Shown in pieces: positions 1 through 11,626 of a stretch of 64,000 nucleotides of DNA. The position numbers were made by a program, and so were the translations under genes. The DNA lies in contig JAWWNJ010000100.1 in the NCBI GenBank assembly GCA_037176885.1, forward strand, positions 310,001 through 374,000, given 5' to 3'. The stretch comes from Favolaschia claudopus (lineage: Eukaryota; Basidiomycota; Agaricomycetes; Agaricales; Mycenaceae). The notes beneath the pieces are model-generated. The model was given only the letters and a program-made list of their open reading frames with translations. It ran no database searches and was not told the DNA's origin. Positions within the stretch are counted from its first letter, which is position 1. Each line of letters starts with the position of its first letter.

Positions 1-1978
1 AGAGTCCGCGTTATTGATGGCTACGAATCCCGCCGAACCTGATTCAATTCAATTCAACAGAAATCGATATCGATATCCAGCAGCTCAGCTCAATAAAGAA
101 AGAACAAATCACGACGCACCTCTCCCAAACGCAATCCTCTGCGCTTGCGGCGCCACCCAATTCGTCATCCCCGCCGTCCCCACCTGATTCCGGAACCCCA
201 CCATCCCGCTCACCGAAACCAACCGATGCTGGCAGAGCCACCCATTCGCGCCGCCGCCCGCACTCGTCGAGCATGTGCCCGTACCGCCGTTCGGCGCGCC
301 TTGGTCCGAAGAGCTAAATGCGTACGAGGAGAGAACGGTTGGGGTGCCGTATGGGTGCGCGAGCGAGAAGATGGTGGCGAGGATGTAGGTGTTGCTGGGG
401 GAGTTGAAGTTGAGGGAGTCGCTGTTCTGCGTTGGGTGATACAAAAACAACAAGGTCTTAGTTAGCAAAGAAAGGGAGGGTGGAGGAAGGAAGGAAGGGA
501 AGAGTGAGGGTAAATACGCACCCGCTCGGTATCGTGATTCGCGACAAAGATGTTGGCTTGTGAGCCGGGCACCCAACCTAGATATAGAGAAAGTTGGAAT
601 ACTCTAGAAGTACCTGATATCATGTTGATTTTACCTCGATTGTCGAGATTTTGCAGCCCCGATATTCCTCCTCCCAGAAATGCGTCTCTAAGGGCATGCG
701 TATATCGGAAACTGCGAATGCGAATCATCTCTCACTCCTGAATCAAACTCGAATATCGAGAACAACACACTCTTGAACGTCACCTAAAAGACATCATTGA
801 ACAATCAGAAACAACTCGCGATTCAAATACACCCACCATTCCCAACATACTCCGGCGGCTGAACCGCCTCCGTATCACTCGACGACACTTCTTGCGTGAT
901 ATACGGCCTCCTCGTCAACCGCCCTAATATATTCGCAATATCGCTTGCAGGCATATCTGAATCACGATGGGTCACGGTCCGCACAGTCAACTCACAAAGC
1001 GGAGGAACATACGTACGTTTCGCAGCATCCAGCCGAAACCCATCTACACCCAGCGCGAGTAGTTTGTTCCCGTATCCTGCAAGGACTCCGCGTACGTATT
1101 CTGTATCGGTCGCGAGACTGCAGGAAATAATTCAATCGATAACTTTCTGCGTGCATGGCAAAAGAGCGGAAACGTACTCAGCTAGATGCACAAGCTCACA
1201 CGTCTGAACCTCGACCCGATTATTGTAGTCGACGATGGCGTCGCCGGGCTCCAGACCACAGTGATGGAAGTCCTGAAGTCGAAGCTCAATGATCTAGTTG
1301 AGAAGAGGAAGTGAAAGAAGTCGAACCTGGGTTTGATATATCCCGGGATAGTTGTAATGCGTGAAAGACGACCCCGCGGTCCCCACCCCTGAGTCGGCGC
1401 CAGCCATGTGGTTGAACAGAGTATCTGATGAATTCATTGTTAGTACCAGTAGCCCTGTGGTGAGAACATTGCCAAGCCGTACCCGTAATTACTTGCACAC
1501 CGGCGGCATGACACGCGTTAATCATACTAGAGTATGATGATAACAATTTGCAGTGAGTTATAGAATTCAGAGAATTTCAATCTTGATGAGTAAGTACTCA
1601 CTTTTGAAACTGCGCTTGGTTCCCGCGTTTCGATGTCAATATATATGACACCGGCTGATAATCCGTCCACCATTGTGACCCTTGGATGTGTTCCTGCGGC
1701 GGGCTCACTTGCACGAATCCATATCCGGCAGGACCGATGAAACTCGTGCATTCACTCGCAATGCTATCCCTAAGAAATCTCAATTTTCAGAAAAAAAAAG
1801 GACGGCAGCACTATCGACGATAAGCAACGCACCACGACCATTCAAACATCTGTATTATGACTTTCTTGCTACTAGACGGCGCGCGAACGGACAGTGCTGC
1901 TGTTGAATTCCAGTGTGTTGGGGATGCCAATGCATTCTCGAGTGTGCATGCGAGGAGAGGGAGGAGAGCGAGAAACAT
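1..1978 (-). CDS. alpha-amylase, glycoside hydrolase family 13 (3' end outside window)
   Basis: Secreted alpha-amylase that would cleave internal alpha-1,4 bonds of starch or glycogen. The start at 1978 gives a signal peptide ([18 protein letters not shown]), and the mature part reads [10 protein letters not shown], the first conserved GH13 beta strand. Exon 2 (about 1785-1620) holds [16 protein letters not shown] and [10 protein letters not shown]. Near 1500 is CHAAGVQVI, the region I strand. Near 1035-1060 is [11 protein letters not shown], whose Asp is the GH13 nucleophile (known for the family). The last visible exon, after an intron at about 106-45, reads [11 protein letters not shown] and runs off the window edge. 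At least six short introns. The arrangement resembles fungal amylases of the animal/bacterial-like GH13 subfamily; the subfamily is my inference. The C-terminal end and any starch-binding domain are not visible. Confidence 0.9.
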
Positions 1979-2797
1979 GTCGTCGCGCTGGGAAGACTTG
2001 ACGTTGTTATTGCTGTATTTGTAGACGGTTTCCGTTACGATAAGAGATTCGAGGGAATTGATAACTCATGAAAAGTGCTTCAGGTGAGTTTGGGGTCAGA
2101 TGCCGAATGGACGTGCGTTGGTACGGCGCATGACTGTCATTGGAAGTCGTGTGACGTGACTTTTGAGAAATTCAGCTTCTGTTTCGGGTATTTCTGCGTC
2201 CGGAGTTCGGAGGGAGGAACTTCGCATACGCTGCAGACCGTTTCGGTGGTGGCCTTGAAGGTGTCTATAGGCCTCTATAGGCGTGGGCGCCTACCGAAAC
2301 GGAAGAACTTGCGAGGAAGTCCAATATGGGGGAAAGATGAGACGGACTTGAGCCAGGAGCCCACATCAAGCCTACATTGTGGCTCAAAGCGAGGCGAATC
2401 GGAAGAGAGTCGATACAGCGCGCCGGTAATCGAGGAATATGGACGGTGCGTCAGGCTCGTGGCGGGACCAGAACAAGGAGCAAAACTCACGGGATCGTGA
2501 GATTTCGGTGATCATCAATTTTCTCACGAGTCACAATCCCGTCTTGCTCCCGTCGTCTCCCTTGCGTCTCCCGGCTCCCAACGGTTCGCCCTGCTCGTCT
2601 TCTCTCCCTGGTCTCGCTTTTTCTTGTCGACTGCTTCACTTATACAGTGGCCACTCCTCTGTTCCTTCGCCGCGTTACGTTTCATTTATTCACAATTTTT
2701 GCTACGTGGCGTCCGAGTCTCTACAGGCGGTCTACTGAGTCGGAATTCGCGTTTTGCGCAACAAGATGTCCAATTTCGTGCTAGCAACTCATTTCTT
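1979..2797. other. intergenic: amylase promoter side and dynamin 3' side
   Basis: About 0.8 kb between the start of the amylase gene and the stop of the next minus-strand gene. No convincing coding exon. A short palindromic stretch with repeated ctatagg lies near 2263-2295. No clear TATA box was recognised. Confidence 0.5.
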
Positions 2798-5674
2798 TCA
2801 AAACCCAACTGTTACCAACTCGCGGCTGGCAATTTCGAGGCGATCCAACCGTTTGAGCAGCTCTTCCCGCTTCCCCGCCACGTTAGGGCTCTCTTGAGCG
2901 AGCTCACGACAGATGCGCAACGCATCAGGTCCATTGATATTGAGTCCACTATAAAGAGTGGGAAGAAGATCACGCCCGACGCCTCGAACGAGTTCGTGGT
3001 CGATGGCGAGCGGAACATTGTCGACGACTCGTTTATATGCAACTATTCAAGATGTCATCAGACGGACCGATCGCAGCTTCGAAAAGCATACTGGAATCAC
3101 CTTGGAAATACGCGCGTACGTCGGCCATTATGTTCAATGCGGGATCCATGCGATCCGGCGGGAGAAGCTTAGACAGATCCTCTGGAGCGACACCGTTCAG
3201 CCCAAGGTTAGCAAGACCCGCCAAGATTTCCTCCATGCCCAGATATTCGGTGCTGTTGCTGGATTCGATGGCATAGGAAAGGTCAGGGTTTTGAGTCTTC
3301 TGCCGAGCTCCTCTGTAATGCGCCAGGAATTTTGCTTTATAGTCAGCGAGGTAATGTTCGTTCAGCGTGATCGGGCTGCCTTGTTCTAGAGAAATGAATT
3401 TCGAGATGAGCGAGTCTGCAGATTCCGCCCGACGCTTCATATACTCTTGGACGAGAATCCTTCATACAACGTCAACGTATTATCCATGGGGGCAGCGAGA
3501 AAATGAATTCAACGTACGTGACGCGCTGCTCAAGACTGCCTTGACCGTATGATGCGAAATGCAAGTGGATCAGATCTTTCACGTGCTGTGCGAGGGTATT
3601 GTGCACAAAACGACACAAAACCTTGGCCGGCGCCTCCCACTTGCATGTAATTTCGGCGATGAAAGACTTCTGGACCTCGAATGGATAATGACCAGGAAGC
3701 TCCCGAGTACGGGCGCTGTGAAAGCGCGGAATTGGGTATTAAAACGGTAAATATAACAATGTGAAGCTTACGCAAAGGCACGATCCAGTACTTGGTCGAT
3801 GAAAATCGCTTGCCCTTCTTCATCAGTAGCAGCCTGAGAGAAATCGCCGTCCTCATTCACAAGGAAGTCGGGATCCGAGAAACCAGCGGCACAGATAGAT
3901 CCATCGTGCTGTTCGAAAGGTTGAAAGTCTGGGGCGGTTGAACGAATTGCGCGCTTGAATGCCTCCTGTGCAGGACGGATGGTCTGCAAGAGGCCGTCTG
4001 CACCTGGAACGCCTTCAAGGATCTTCGAAAGTGCGTCGACAAACGTATATAGACGCCCGGCCACTTCGCCGACGGGATCGCTCGATGGCGGTTTCGGAAG
4101 CTGAGCGAGACTCGTGCGTGTTTTCTGAACTGTATTTTCCAATTCGATCTGAATCTGCGGGAGCCTACATATCGTAAACTTGAAGTGAGTACCCTCGACA
4201 AAGAACATCGACAGAACTTACCGCTTCGAGATAAGATCAGACAAGATGGTGCTCAGCCGGGTAACCAGGTTGGTCGTGCGCAGATACTTCTGGTAGATCG
4301 AGTCGAGATTGGACCAAGGCGAAGTGACAGAAAAGAAATCATTCTCTCGCTCGCGTGCCTCTTCCCATGTGATCCCTTCCTTGATATCATGCGGACTCGG
4401 CTGCTTGACACAATACCAGTTGTTTTCGAGCGGTTCTTGTTCGTTGCGAATAAGAGGAAGCCAGTTCATCTCGTCGCCCCGTTGGATTCTAGAGATGATT
4501 AGCGTTAAGACGTAAAAAAACTTGAACGCGCGAGCAAGGATACCTATCGGGCTTCGTGAGGACGCCTGCATGTCGTACGGCGACATTAGCATGATTCTGA
4601 CAAGAAGCTTTTATTCGAACTCACCAATCGTGCGTTTGCCATCGGGGTCGTACTTCTTCGTCAGATGATGGGCTCCTTGATTTTCGAAGTCGGCTACGAC
4701 AGAGATTTGGATTAAGAATGATACGAACAAAGGGAGAAAGCACGAACTTTCGCAAGCGACTGTCAGTAAGATAACGCAGCTCGACTTCTCAATGTACGAC
4801 GTCACCAGACTCTTGACCATTTCAATTTCGCGGTCGTTACCCCCTCGACTGCTGGCGATTAGCCCTTGCAACAGATATTTCAGTACGAACAGCAAATGAA
4901 GACTACAAAAACGGCAACCGAACCTGGCAGATCCACGAACGACAAATCGGCCACCCCAGGCCCACTTATCTGGAGCGAGATATAATTCCTCGAGAACGAA
5001 ATCTCCGTCGTCTCGTCGTCAAAGTCGTCGTTCAAAAAAATCCGAGCCGACTTGCTCGGGTTCAGTATCGCGCGCTGCGCTCTGCGAATACGATCCTCGA
5101 CTTCGGACTTGTCGAAAATTGGATCGCCGAACGCCTCGTTGAGAGATTGACCGAGAGCCTCTCCGTTTTTGTCTGTGATGGAGTGGAGTTCCACAACGCA
5201 GGACCAGGGATTGTCGGACCGAGCAAGACGACATTCCGTCGGGCAACTGTACGCAGGCGTAGACACGTCAATGAAGCACGAGAGAAACAAAAGAAAAGCC
5301 AGGGGCGACGCACCGAGTACAGGTTCCAGTCGCGCGGGGCAAGGTGATCCCCGATATGGATTCGATGAGTGACGACTTTCCTGCGCTTTGACTTCCGATT
5401 ACGGCGATTTGAGGGAGGTCGATGTCGACTTGCACTCTGATTCAACAGATTACTCAATGCGAGAATAAGCCGCAGATGAGATGTCGCACCCTGTATTATG
5501 AAGACGGTTGACCAAATCCAGCATACGGCGGCGAGTTTGCGAGAGGGACGGATCCAAGAGCCCGACGCCGCCATCGCTAGCAGAGTCGGAGGAGAGATCA
5601 GAGTGGGGTGAAGGTGGGGTCGACATTTCCGGACTGGCAATGGTTGTGCCCATGCGATAGGTATAAGTATTCAT
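2798..5674 (-). CDS. dynamin-family large GTPase (Mx/dynamin-like)
   Basis: Membrane-remodelling GTPase of the dynamin superfamily. The start at 5674 (MNTYTYRMG) precedes a Ser/Pro-rich leader of about 50 residues. The GTPase domain follows: P-loop GSQSAGKSS near 5390, then [10 protein letters not shown] joined across an intron to CPTECRL (dynamin signature), switch-2 VDLPG near 4930, TKPD (guanine specificity) near 4510. The middle/stalk region includes [15 protein letters not shown] helices (seen as [14 protein letters not shown] near 4280) and IQIELENT. The C-terminal GED-like part contains [10 protein letters not shown] and [16 protein letters not shown] and ends at 2798. About ten introns of roughly 50-60 nt. 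No PH or proline-rich domain is seen, so it resembles Mx/Vps1-like fungal dynamins rather than classical dynamin. Exact subfamily (mitochondrial, vacuolar or orphan basidiomycete type) cannot be set. Confidence 0.92.
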
Positions 5675-6621
5675 TTCAGTGAGCGTCTAAAAGATGTTAC
5701 GTGTTGGAATAAATCAAAGTTTGTTCGACTGAGACGTGCATATGCAGTCTATGACGACGGAGAGACCGAGTGCGAATATTTTCAGAGCAATCTTCTGGAC
5801 ATGCTCGACGCGAGTTGAACAGTGTCCTACAAAGGAATGAGTATCATATACAGACCCTATTGAGGTCAGTCAACGCCGATGCTTGGACCACCGACAAACG
5901 CACCGCATCATATCGACCCGGCGTAAAATCCCCTTGACCTGAATACCGCCGATGAGTTGCGAAATTAGATCAAGGGTGCATTTGGTTGGGGTGCGCGGCG
6001 CCTAAGGAAGGCGGGATGGCGCAGGGTCGTATGGTGAGTATGAGGATCACATCGAAGGTAAAAAAAATACACCGTGGTATGCCGGTGTTGGGTCCAGGCT
6101 CGGGTCCATTGTCTGGAGGTAGGTAGGTAGGTAGGATTAAAGCAATGAATTTCCACGGCGATCGATTGGGTGGATACACCTTGAGTTCCTGTTGTTGTCC
6201 GGAAAGATGGGAGCCCCGAAAATGGGAACGCTGGACTTGGATGTCGTAAAACTGATTGTGGACATTCAATCGACGATTACGACTGAAAACCAATCAACAG
6301 TCTTCAGATAGACTTCAAAACCTTCCATCAACAACTTCGAGGCCGCACTGAGCGAACAGGACAAAAGGGAGGGGAGTTGGAAGGGAGCGAGGTTGGAGCA
6401 AGGAAGGAACACCATCGAAACACAGCCACCAATCACCGGATCAGTCGTGCCGAGTCTCAAAGTTCAGCAAAATTGTGCAAGCGTTGAGAGAATCGGGCAA
6501 ATTTTGAGATGTGCATGATCGAGTACGTTCGATGTTCGAGTTATGTCAGTCGAAGCTCGCCGCTATCTTCTCTTCTCTTCTCCACTCTCCACCTCCGCCC
6601 TTTCGATCGGGTTACTCGGGA
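5675..6621. other. intergenic, no gene recognised
   Basis: Divergent interval between the dynamin-like gene (-) and an F-box gene (+), so it should hold both promoters. It carries a small ggta microsatellite (about 6117-6134). Short open frames on the minus strand show no recognisable domain and were not accepted. Confidence 0.45.
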
Positions 6622-7976
6622 ATGTCTACTCCATTGCAGATTCCCGAATTGCTCATTCAGATCGGAGAATTTCTTGACCACCCTTCCCTTGTCTCACTTT
6701 CATATGTAGACCGCTTCAGTTACACCGTGGCTACTCCTCTGCTCCTTCGCCAGGTGTCTATCTCATTGAAATCAAAATCCTTTCCATTGTTTGCTTCCGC
6801 AATTCGCTCCAATCCATCGCTGGCCGCATTCTGTAAATCTCTATCCTTCAGCAATGTGCAGCCGCCATACAGCTTCGAGCTCCAGGAAAACCTCATTGCG
6901 ATTCTGAACGCGACTTGTGTTCACCACAATCTGGCCTCTTTATCGCTGCAAGGAATGTTGAATGCCGGTGTCGGACAATTGCCGGACAGAGTTTGGACCG
7001 CAATCGCAGCCTCGAGCTCCTCTGTCGAAGTACTGAAGTTGTGCATGAGAATCGTGAAAGCGGAATGGGTGAGTATTGCGTAGAATCTTCCTGATTTCAA
7101 ACAAGAATCAATCCCTTGTGTTCAGATGCCATTGACAAACGCGCACTTTACCAAACTGCGTGTTTTTCATTTGGACCTGCGACACGCTAGCTCCGCGGGA
7201 ACGGACTATGCTCCTCTTCAGCGTCTCCTCGAATCACTGAGCGACCTTGAAGACTTGGATATATATTTCCCCGTCTTCCATGCAACTCCAGGCATCACTT
7301 GGCAGTCCCGACATCCTTGCCTCAAGCTGTTCTCGATTCGCGGCGGTGGAAATATAGGCAATTCGAATTTCCTCGCTCGAAATCCTCAGATCCAAACCCT
7401 TCGCATCCACACCGAGCAAGCCTTCGAACCGGTCTTTAATTCTTCCATACACACCCTCGACCTTGACAGCAAATTCCCGAATCCTTGGCCGGCTGTCATT
7501 CATTCTCCCATTGTACATCTTTGCCTCCGAGATGTGTCCAACTACCCCCTGGTCGAACAATTCATTCGTGCCACACAGAGTACGCTCCGCTGTCTCGAAA
7601 TCCATTTTTTGGGTCATCCAAGAGACCGCCACTTCCCGGAATCTGTTCTAGGCCTTATAAATATTCCTCCTACACTTGACGAACTTGCTGTTCTCGGAAC
7701 CTGGAAATCCGGGTTCAATCTCGCTCCTTGCGCATTCCCAGACACCATGATTGTACGTGTATTCTGCTTGCTGAAAAATACGTTTCATGACTCTTTGCCT
7801 GTAAGCATGAAGTTCTCGGTGCTCTTGGTCCGAATTCATCTTTGCGGGCACTACGTGTTCGATGCTCAAAGGATTTCTCACTGCAAGATCATCCAGACGC
7901 TCTTGGGCAACTCCCTCCCTTCCGAAGTACATTAGTTGCGAAGTCCACTACAATACAAAATGCCGGCTATATTTGA
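6622..7976 (+). CDS. F-box domain protein with LRR-like C-terminus
   Basis: Probable SCF ubiquitin-ligase substrate receptor. The start at 6622 (MSTPLQIPELLIQIGEFL) puts an F-box of basidiomycete type at the very N-terminus: LQIPELLIQIGEFLDHPSLV, then the helix ending TPLLLRQVSI. An upstream in-frame ATG at 6511 is less likely because it adds an unconserved leader. An intron at about 7072-7125 joins VKAEW to MPLTNAHFTKLRVFHLDL. Irregular leucine-rich segments follow (LEDLDIYF, IQTLRIHTE, LHLCLRDVS-like). A second probable intron (7755-7806) joins PDTMI to HEVLGALGPNSSLRALRVR, which continues to a stop at 7974-7976; the last exon could differ. This gene is not close in sequence to the F-box cluster at 35-62 kb. 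Confidence 0.72.
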
Positions 7977-8273
7977 TCCACAGGGAAGATGGCAAAGGTT
8001 TTGTTTCAAAGATGCTGTGTCGAAGATCTCCCGATGACTGGGCAGAAAAAAGTGTTTTGCGATACTTTGGAGAGGCGTGGACAGAGTGATGGTCATTGGC
8101 GGGTGAGTTGTATGAATCATAACCAGGAGCTCGCCACAAATTGACAGTAGTTGCAATAGTTCATGGCTGGTTCTATATAGAGTTTTTCCCATCGCTCGAA
8201 TCTACCTGCCTGTAAATCTAAAACTATTTCGTCACTGTCCTGGTGAATCCGACCGTAATTCCAGCGCAACTCA

Positions 8274-9724
8274 TTACCCCATGGTCGGTTGAGCAAATTG
8301 AAGAGTCTGTGTGTTTGCTGATCCCAATATATCGGACGGCGTTTCAGCAGCCTTGTGCAGATTGAGCATAAGTCGGCAAATCATCGTGACGGAAAGCCTG
8401 CGATTTATAAATCAGAATGTTGAGATCGATGATCGTGAAGAAATCGCGAACGACACAGTGAATCCCGATAGACATGTTGCTGTGAACACCTGCGCGATCG
8501 GTGAACGGAAGTCTTTGGTAAGTTTGAAGTGGGTACACGAACATCACCAAACTGCGCCAGTGATCACTTCAATGTCACATTTCTTGGCAAACGGATAAAA
8601 CATTCGGCTCACATTAAACATGAGGATATTCCCAACGTTCGCAAGGCATATCACCCTAAAAAACAATCAGATATCTCTGGCAAAAACACAGGATTGAGCA
8701 CTCAACACAAAGTACATCGCGCCTGTCCTGAAGTCAGTATCAATCGCGTTTCGGAGACAGAGTAGATTTACCATCGCGGACTAATACACGCCACAAGGAT
8801 CCGGTCGGATATTTGCGTCTCGTTGTATAGGCCCGATGCAAAGTCAGAGCCAACAAAAAAGTATCCCCCGCCAGACTGTCAAGTCTACTATTGAGATCCG
8901 GACGAAAAACAGTCCCTAATTGAGAGAACTTACAGGGCTCCCCATGCTCCAGCTTCACCTGGTTGGACGTTAAGCTTTTGTGGTGAGAAACATATTTCGT
9001 CCTACGCACGGAGTAGGCTAGAAATACTGATATAATAGAGAATTTACGAGAGGGATGTAGAACGTACTCAGGTCGGGTTGCTGGAGGAATACAGTCAGAT
9101 TGCACGTTTTTGACTGTCGCTGCGAGGGCAGTTTTTGTTGGTATCGCAAGCCACTTGAACGTCATTTATACTTCAATCTGAACGAAGCAAGAGACTCGGA
9201 TGCGCACTGCAGCTAGGGAAAGACAGAGAATCGCAGCCATGACGAGAATCACGACGAGTCTTCGGTCGAAAGAATACATCGCAAGAACTCGAAGAATGAG
9301 TGTGCCTGTCGAGTAAGTATTGAATATCAACTGGCGAGATTATACCGAAATAATCACATCCCACAAAAAGTTCTTGTATTACTGTCAATAACCGATTCGC
9401 GACGTTCATTTTGCGACAACTGGGTGAATAGCTGCTATGAGCATGTGGTCGGGTCTGTAGTCTCACACAAAATCATACGTCTGGGGTGCCGTCAGTGGAT
9501 CTACAGTCACTCAGCTAATGATACCAAGTACTTACCTCAGCATCGAAAGAACCAAAGTCAAAAGTGCTCAATGCCACCACTCGACTGGCAAGAGTGATAT
9601 AGCGGATGAGAAAGTACCAAGCGGCCATTCGTGTTCGCGTTCGCCATGATTTCCAAATATATCGGACTTCCATATCCATAGTGAGAATTGCATCGTAAAG
9701 GGAAAGGGCTGGAAGTAGATCCAT
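8274..9724 (-). CDS. DUF6533-type multi-pass membrane protein
   Basis: Unknown function; a very abundant integral membrane family in Agaricomycetes. The start at 9724 gives MDLLPALSLYDAILTMDMEV followed by RYIWKSW, the DUF6533 signature (hydrophobic helix, D.EVR.IW). Further exons on the minus strand give GTLILRVLAMYSFDRRLVV near 9300, SIISVFLAYSVRRTK near 9020, DTFLLALTLHRAY near 8860, RVLVRDG joined to AMYFV near 8790-8720, VICLANVGNILMFN near 8640, and SVTMICRLMLNLHKAAE near 8370. This spacing of helices matches the family (about seven membrane segments). The stop is at 8274-8276. Frame changes occur only at plausible short introns; one junction near 9170 is not cleanly resolved, so a decayed copy is possible. 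Minimum start chosen because no upstream in-frame ATG exists before a stop. Confidence 0.75.
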
Positions 9725-9817
9725 GTAAATAGACAAGGTTAAAAGTAAGAGAACTGTGGACTTCCTGATTGCGGCTATGTAGAATGAACGCGTGAGGCGA
9801 CTACAGTTGAGGCTTAA

Positions 9818-10264
9818 GTGAAGCCAGTCGTTTTAGAGATGCCAGGCTCGAATACGCACTGGCCTGCAATCAGAGTTTCCTCGGCAAGAACAGCGGTGGT
9901 GGCTTCCATCGGCGGGGGAAGAGAAAGTCGGGAGGTACACCGCGACGTGGAAGTATTATATCAGAGCGCGGCGGCCAATGAAAGCAATCTGCTTCGCATG
10001 AGAGTTCACCAGGATGGAGGAACAGGAGATGCGACTCGTTCCGGTGAGCATCTGGCTGATATCATGGCCGAAGATGGGGTCACCATCGCGAATATGATGA
10101 TGAATGATAATCTGAGAAGCGACGTATTCAGCGAACGGTCCTCGGATGGAAGTAGCATTCACACTGATCTGCTGCAAAATTTCCACAGGGGCATTCCAGG
10201 CTCGAGACGTGTGAATTTTGAGGAAGACGCCAATGAGCCAATGAGGAGACCCTACCGAGACTAG
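9818..10264 (+). CDS. hypothetical protein, hydrophilic, 148 residues
   Basis: A single open frame running divergently from the DUF6533 gene, only 93 bp from its start. It is polar, rich in Ser, Arg, Asp and Glu, with no signal peptide or membrane segment and no recognised domain. It ends next to a dispersed repeat. It may be a real small gene, an exon of a longer one or a chance frame; support is open frame and context only. Confidence 0.25.
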   Translation: MKPVVLEMPGSNTHWPAIRVSSARTAVVASIGGGRESREVHRDVEVLYQSAAANESNLLRMRVHQDGGTGDATRSGEHLADIMAEDGVTIANMMMNDNLRSDVFSERSSDGSSIHTDLLQNFHRGIPGSRRVNFEEDANEPMRRPYRD

Positions 10265-10515
10265 CTCCAAAGTCTCGTGGTTTCGGCCATCTGAGTGATT
10301 GAGAGCTAGTTAGAGCTATAGATTGCGTAGTCAAAGTGGCCCGAAACTTCCAACCTTAATAAGTCTTGCGTGAATGCGGCGTGCGCGTCCGAGAACTTGA
10401 AGGCGGCTGTGTGTTAGACCTTCCATTTTGAATTCGTGCGCCAATTCCACAAAAAAAAGACAGCCGATAATAGAGAGGCCACAGTGACAGAACACCGAGT
10501 CTACATGTCTTGAAC
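10255..10515. repeat. left direct repeat (partner at 14205-14465)
   Basis: Shares a diverged stretch of about 200-250 bp, same orientation, with 14205-14465. Anchors: gagctatagattgcgtag here versus gagctatcgattgcgtac there, then tcttgcgtgaat / tcttgcgtgatc, and a common ending gtctacat / cctacat. The pair flanks copy A of the segmental duplication. Confidence 0.6.
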
Positions 10516-11036
10516 CGCGCCCGAAATCACCAGCTCTGAAACGACCATGACCGCTGGAGACAAGAGAAAATTCGTGGGAAACTACGTATGCGCCTGGGAA
10601 TTGTCGGAGTCTCCGCCCCGAACTCTGTGTGTTAGGGTTAGGGTTATGACCTTCCACAGAGCGTGGGAACAACGGCTCTTTGCCGAATTGCCGGTCCCTT
10701 CTTGTCACTGCCCTACACCGAGCTCCCCTCACGAAGGCGGCCATATACTTAGACCATCTACACCGACCCGCGCCTCGAATCACGTTAATTGTGACGGTCT
10801 GCTGGCACTGAACCGCCTTGCCGCCTATTTCCAATGGAGCCGGACGTGTCTGGAGTCGTAATACCGCTACTGTGGTCACTGGTCAAATCGGTTACCCCAC
10901 CACGATTCCTTTATCGAGTTGGGTGTACGTTCAGCCTAGGATTGACATACATGAATTTTACCGGCAGGTGGTTCTGCTTCCCAGAAGTGATATTATCTTG
11001 ACTCTGCTTAGTCTCCGCAAGACTGCAACAGGTTAC
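10516..11036. other. intergenic; short telomere-like run
   Basis: No gene recognised. Positions 10632-10646 read TTAGGGTTAGGGTTA, two and a half copies of the common fungal telomere unit; at this length it may be chance or a protein-binding promoter site. The minus-strand open frame here has no family resemblance. Confidence 0.4.
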
Positions 11037-11558
11037 AGCGCTGAGCGCGTATTCGTAGTGACGCGGCTACTGTAATTCGGGATCACTCGGGACTCCGCGT
11101 TTAGACACTCCGGTTCAATTTACTTACCCTGAACATTCTAAATGATAGATGACTCATTATTTTCCCGAATCTTTCTAGGATACTTTGAGGCTCGCAGCGA
11201 AAAAGTTATTTCAAACCACATTGTGTCGACAAGACTTGCCAGTCGTGGGTGTCGAAGGTAGGCGTTTAGCGCTCAGGTCCCGCACTTTGGCGCCACATCA
11301 GCGCTCACAAAATTCGGTTGGATTAGTCGTGTTCTCCTCGATCATCGCCGTCCAGTCAGTCGTGCGGATAAATGAATTTCCACACTCGAGCTTTGAATCA
11401 CTCATACTCACAGCAATCATAAATATCTACCCTACACAGGTTGACCTGATCCAAATTAAGGTGAGTTTATTCTTATTTTTACCTCGGGGACGGCATTGAA
11501 GTTGGATAGATCGGACCTCCTTGCTATGCGGATTGATTTCGTGCTGTTCTGCATGTGT

Positions 11559-11566
11559 TATAAAAG
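11559..11566 (+). promoter_or_regulatory. TATA box of membrane-protein gene A
   Basis: TATAAAAG, 60 bp before the ATG at 11627. Copy B has the same box in the same place, which supports it as functional. Confidence 0.65.
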
Positions 11567-11626
11567 CCGACATGCTGCCGTGTACTTCTCTTTGTTTCTC
11601 TCTTCTTCCCTCTCGAAGTGGCGGTG

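Noticed and set aside
9818..10264. Considered as a C-terminal exon of the DUF6533 gene
   Set aside because: Wrong strand and lies upstream of that gene's start; kept only as a low-confidence hypothetical.
10331..10879. Minus-strand frame of 182 codons
   Set aside because: Covers the dispersed repeat and telomere-like run, composition is random, and there is no paralogue or domain.
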